A stretch of DNA of 64,000 bases from contig NZ_JADBEJ010000001.1 in NCBI RefSeq assembly GCF_014873915.1, positions 1,178,001-1,242,000 on the forward strand, read 5' to 3'. The DNA is from Amycolatopsis roodepoortensis. Lineage in GTDB: Bacteria > Actinomycetota > Actinomycetes > Mycobacteriales > Pseudonocardiaceae. Shown here one piece after another: positions 62,079 to 64,000 of this stretch (its first letter is position 1; each line of letters begins with the position of its first letter). The translations under genes were made by a program, and so were the position numbers. The notes below the pieces were generated by a model. It was not told the origin of the DNA. It made no database searches and saw nothing but the letters and a program-made list of their open reading frames with translations.

Positions 62079-62561
62079 GTGAAGATGTCCGGTGGGGTCG
62101 AGTGGGCACTGCACTGCTGTGTCGTGCTGACCTCGGTCGACGAACCCGCGCCCGCCGCGCGCCTGGCGCAGCTGCACGACGTCTCGCCGAGTTACCTCGC
62201 GAAGCAGCTCCAGGCGCTTTCCCGGGCCGGCCTCATCCGGTCGGTGCAGGGGAAGGCCGGGGGATACGCCCTCACCCGGCCGCCTTCGGAGATCACCGTG
62301 CTCGACGTCGTCGAGGCCATCGACGGCCCTGGCCCAGCCTTCGTCTGCACCGAGATCCGGCAGCGCGGCCCGATGGCGACGCCGTCCGAGGCGTGCACCG
62401 CGCCGTGCGCCATCAGCCGCGCGATGGCGAACGCCGAAGTCCAGTGGCGGGCGGCGTTGCGCGCGGTCTCCATCGCGGATCTGGCCGACGACGTCCGGGG
62501 CGACTACGGTCCGGGCGCGCTCGCCGGGATCGGCGCGTGGTTCAAGGCCGCCGAGGGGTAG
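62079..62561 (+). CDS. rsrR: RsrR-type Rrf2 regulator with predicted [2Fe-2S] cluster
   Basis: The 160-residue Rrf2 winged-helix protein has the usual SPSYLAKQLQALSRAGLIRS recognition region and a C-terminal Cys-containing loop. With GTG 62079 as residue 1, Glu8, His12, Cys90, Cys106 and Cys110 are present. RsrR of Streptomyces binds its [2Fe-2S] cluster through two Cys, one Glu and one His, and the Glu-x3-His spacing here fits that mode. This supports the GTG over ATG 62085. It should sense redox state and control the divergent NmrA-like gene. Its end overlaps the convergent MFS gene by 20 bases. Confidence 0.88.
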   Translation: MKMSGGVEWALHCCVVLTSVDEPAPAARLAQLHDVSPSYLAKQLQALSRAGLIRSVQGKAGGYALTRPPSEITVLDVVEAIDGPGPAFVCTEIRQRGPMATPSEACTAPCAISRAMANAEVQWRAALRAVSIADLADDVRGDYGPGALAGIGAWFKAAEG

Positions 62562-63837
62562 CGGGCATCAGCGCGGTCGCGACCATGGTCGCCACCACCA
62601 CTGCCGCCGCGAGCGAGAACGCCCGCACCACGGAATGACCGTGCAGGAAGACGGTGCCGAGCACCGCGATGCCCAGCGTCGCGCCCACCTGCTGCACCGC
62701 GTTCAGCAGCCCCGCCGCCGATCCGGTCTCATGTGGACGGACGACGGACAGCGCCGCGGTGAAGAACGGCACCGTGAACAGTCCCAGGCCGAGTCCGCCG
62801 ATCCCGAGCGCGAGCGGCAGCGGACCGGTCATGGCCAGCAGAATTCCCGCGAGCAACAGTGCCAGGCCGGCGAAGGCGACACGCGATCCGTACCGGGGCA
62901 CGAGCCATTTGCCCGCCACCCAAGAAGAAACCGCCAGCCCGCCCGACCACGGCAGCAGCGTCAGCCCGGACGCGAGCACGCCGAGACCCTTGTCGAGCTG
63001 CTGGTGCAGGACCACCACGAGCATCATCCCGTTCATCACGGCGAAGAACAGCGTCGACGCCGCCAGCGCCGCGGGGAAACCGCGGTGTGCGAACAAGCTC
63101 GGCTCTACCAGGGGATGACGCCGGTTCCGCTGGTGGAATCCGAACAGGACCAGCACGGCGGCGCCGGTGGCGAAGAGACTCCAGCTCCACCGGTCGATCA
63201 GCGGGTACACCAGAAGCCCGATGCCGAGCGAGGCGAGCAAGGTGCCGGGCACGTCCAGCCGGACCGGATGTCCGGCGCGGTCTTCCGGCAGCAGCCTTCC
63301 GGCCACGAGCACCACGATCGAGATCGGCACGTTCACCAGGAACGCCGCCCGCCACGAGACCAGGTCCGTCAGCAGGGCGCCCAGCAGCGGCCCGCTCACG
63401 GCGGACAGGCCGACCACCGGCCCGTTCCAGCCCAGCGCGGCCGACAGTGCCGGGCCGGAGAACAGGACCTTGATCAAGCCGAAGGTCTGCGGGATCACCA
63501 GTGCCGCCGCCATGCCCTGCACGGCTCGCGCGCCGGTCAGCGCGCCGGTGCCCGGTGCGAGCGCGCAGCACAACGAGGCCAGGGCGAACACGGCGACGCC
63601 GGACAGGAACACGCGTCGGCGGCCCAGCAGGTCGCCGAGCCTTCCGCCGGTGATCAGGAGTACCGCGAAAGGGAGGGTGTACGCGGCGCCGAACCATTGG
63701 ATGGCGGAGGCGGGGCCGCCGAGATCCGCGTGGATCGCCGGACCGGCGACCTGGGTGATCGTGGCGTCCAGCACGTTCATCGCCTCCGCCGCGAGCAGCG
63801 TGGCGAGCGGAACCGATCGGGTCTTCGTCAGTTGCAT
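62542..63837 (-). CDS. MFS drug exporter (DHA2/EmrB-like)
   Basis: The 431-residue protein has about 12-14 helices, with NVLDATITQVAGPAI near the start (the DHA2-type first-helix motif), GGRLGDLLGRRRVF as motif A and ARAVQGMAAALVIPQ. It should export drugs or metabolites by proton exchange. ATG at 63837 is chosen at MQLTKTRS; longer in-frame starts run into the promoter gap of the Lrp gene. It is divergent from the partial Lrp/AsnC regulator, which may control it. Confidence 0.87.
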   Translation of the reverse strand: MQLTKTRSVPLATLLAAEAMNVLDATITQVAGPAIHADLGGPASAIQWFGAAYTLPFAVLLITGGRLGDLLGRRRVFLSGVAVFALASLCCALAPGTGALTGARAVQGMAAALVIPQTFGLIKVLFSGPALSAALGWNGPVVGLSAVSGPLLGALLTDLVSWRAAFLVNVPISIVVLVAGRLLPEDRAGHPVRLDVPGTLLASLGIGLLVYPLIDRWSWSLFATGAAVLVLFGFHQRNRRHPLVEPSLFAHRGFPAALAASTLFFAVMNGMMLVVVLHQQLDKGLGVLASGLTLLPWSGGLAVSSWVAGKWLVPRYGSRVAFAGLALLLAGILLAMTGPLPLALGIGGLGLGLFTVPFFTAALSVVRPHETGSAAGLLNAVQQVGATLGIAVLGTVFLHGHSVVRAFSLAAAVVVATMVATALMPATPRRP

Positions 63838-63904
63838 GATCGAGATCGTGCGGTGAAGATGACGTCTGTTCCATGAATCCCGGATCGGATGGACGAAATA
63901 TTCC

Positions 63905-64000
63905 ATGCTCGACGACATCGACCGCGCTTTGATCCACGCCCTGCAGATCGACGCGCGTGCGCCGTTCAGCCGGATCGGGGCGGTGCTCGGTGTCTCGACC
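63905..64000 (+). CDS. Lrp/AsnC-family regulator, 5' part only
   Basis: The visible 32 residues start MLDDIDRALIHALQIDARAP and continue with FSRIGAVLGVS, the N-terminal helix-turn-helix of Lrp/AsnC proteins. The gene is cut by the window end. It lies 67 bases from the divergent MFS gene and is a likely local regulator of it. Confidence 0.85.
   Translation, partial: MLDDIDRALIHALQIDARAPFSRIGAVLGVST

Overview
The window reads as chromosomal DNA of a high-GC, mycothiol-using actinobacterium. The best guess is Amycolatopsis or a close Pseudonocardiaceae relative. This is inferred from strong G/C bias at third codon positions, GTG starts, four-base ATGA/GTGA gene overlaps, an IrtAB-type siderophore importer, an MptB-like mannosyltransferase, a mycothiol-dependent-enzyme family member, an LAXTG cell-wall sorting signal, and several families of intergenic palindromes that I associate with Amycolatopsis genomes. 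No rRNA, tRNA, CRISPR array, transposase, integrase or phage gene was seen. Gene order looks like ordinary, mostly accessory chromosome.

Layout. 0.1-6.2 kb: a large LuxR/ATPase regulator and two secreted serine proteases (trypsin type and subtilisin type). 6.2-12.3 kb: a four-gene operon of TetR regulator, irtA, irtB and an alpha/beta hydrolase, behind a promoter whose spacer holds an iron-box-like palindrome. 12.3-13.2 kb: a papain/C39-like protein on the other strand. 13.5-19.9 kb: a 2126-residue secreted wall-anchored protein with eleven tandem ~128-residue repeats. 20-26 kb: RidA-like, mycothiol-enzyme-like, rhodanese/TetR pair, a fused SecDF with a small partner, and a cation/proton antiporter. 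26-34 kb: a membrane protein with two PLD-like domains, LysR regulator, a streptogrisin-type protease with chitin-binding tail, a guanidinium exporter under a guanidine-III riboswitch, and an MFS/LysR pair. 34-43.7 kb: SRPBCC proteins, mannosyltransferase, antiporter, an AcoR-type regulator divergent from a flavin monooxygenase, and a WYL/DinB pair. 44-54 kb: acyltransferase-SGNH protein, a davAB lysine-catabolism pair, a three-gene hypothetical/isochorismatase/VanZ operon, secreted phosphoesterase, MerR and serine hydrolase. 54-61.2 kb: glycerol region, with IclR regulator plus a glycerol kinase-hemerythrin fusion on one strand and glpF-glpK-glpD on the other, separated by two operator-like sites. 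61.2-64 kb: NmrA-like protein divergent from an RsrR-type [2Fe-2S] Rrf2 regulator, an MFS exporter, and the first part of an Lrp/AsnC regulator.

Working together. The irt operon should import and reductively unload ferric siderophore. The glycerol genes should take up glycerol, phosphorylate it and oxidise glycerol-3-phosphate, with the IclR protein as the likely repressor. DavB then DavA would turn lysine into 5-aminovalerate through 5-aminovaleramide. Many regulators are paired with a divergent target, and dyad-symmetric sequences in the shared gaps are listed as candidate operators. Several palindromic intergenic repeats sit between convergent genes and may act as bidirectional terminators. 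Nothing here is clearly a whole undescribed system. The least explained items are the glycerol kinase-hemerythrin fusion, the duplicated PLD-like membrane protein, the homogenised repeat protein and the palindrome families.
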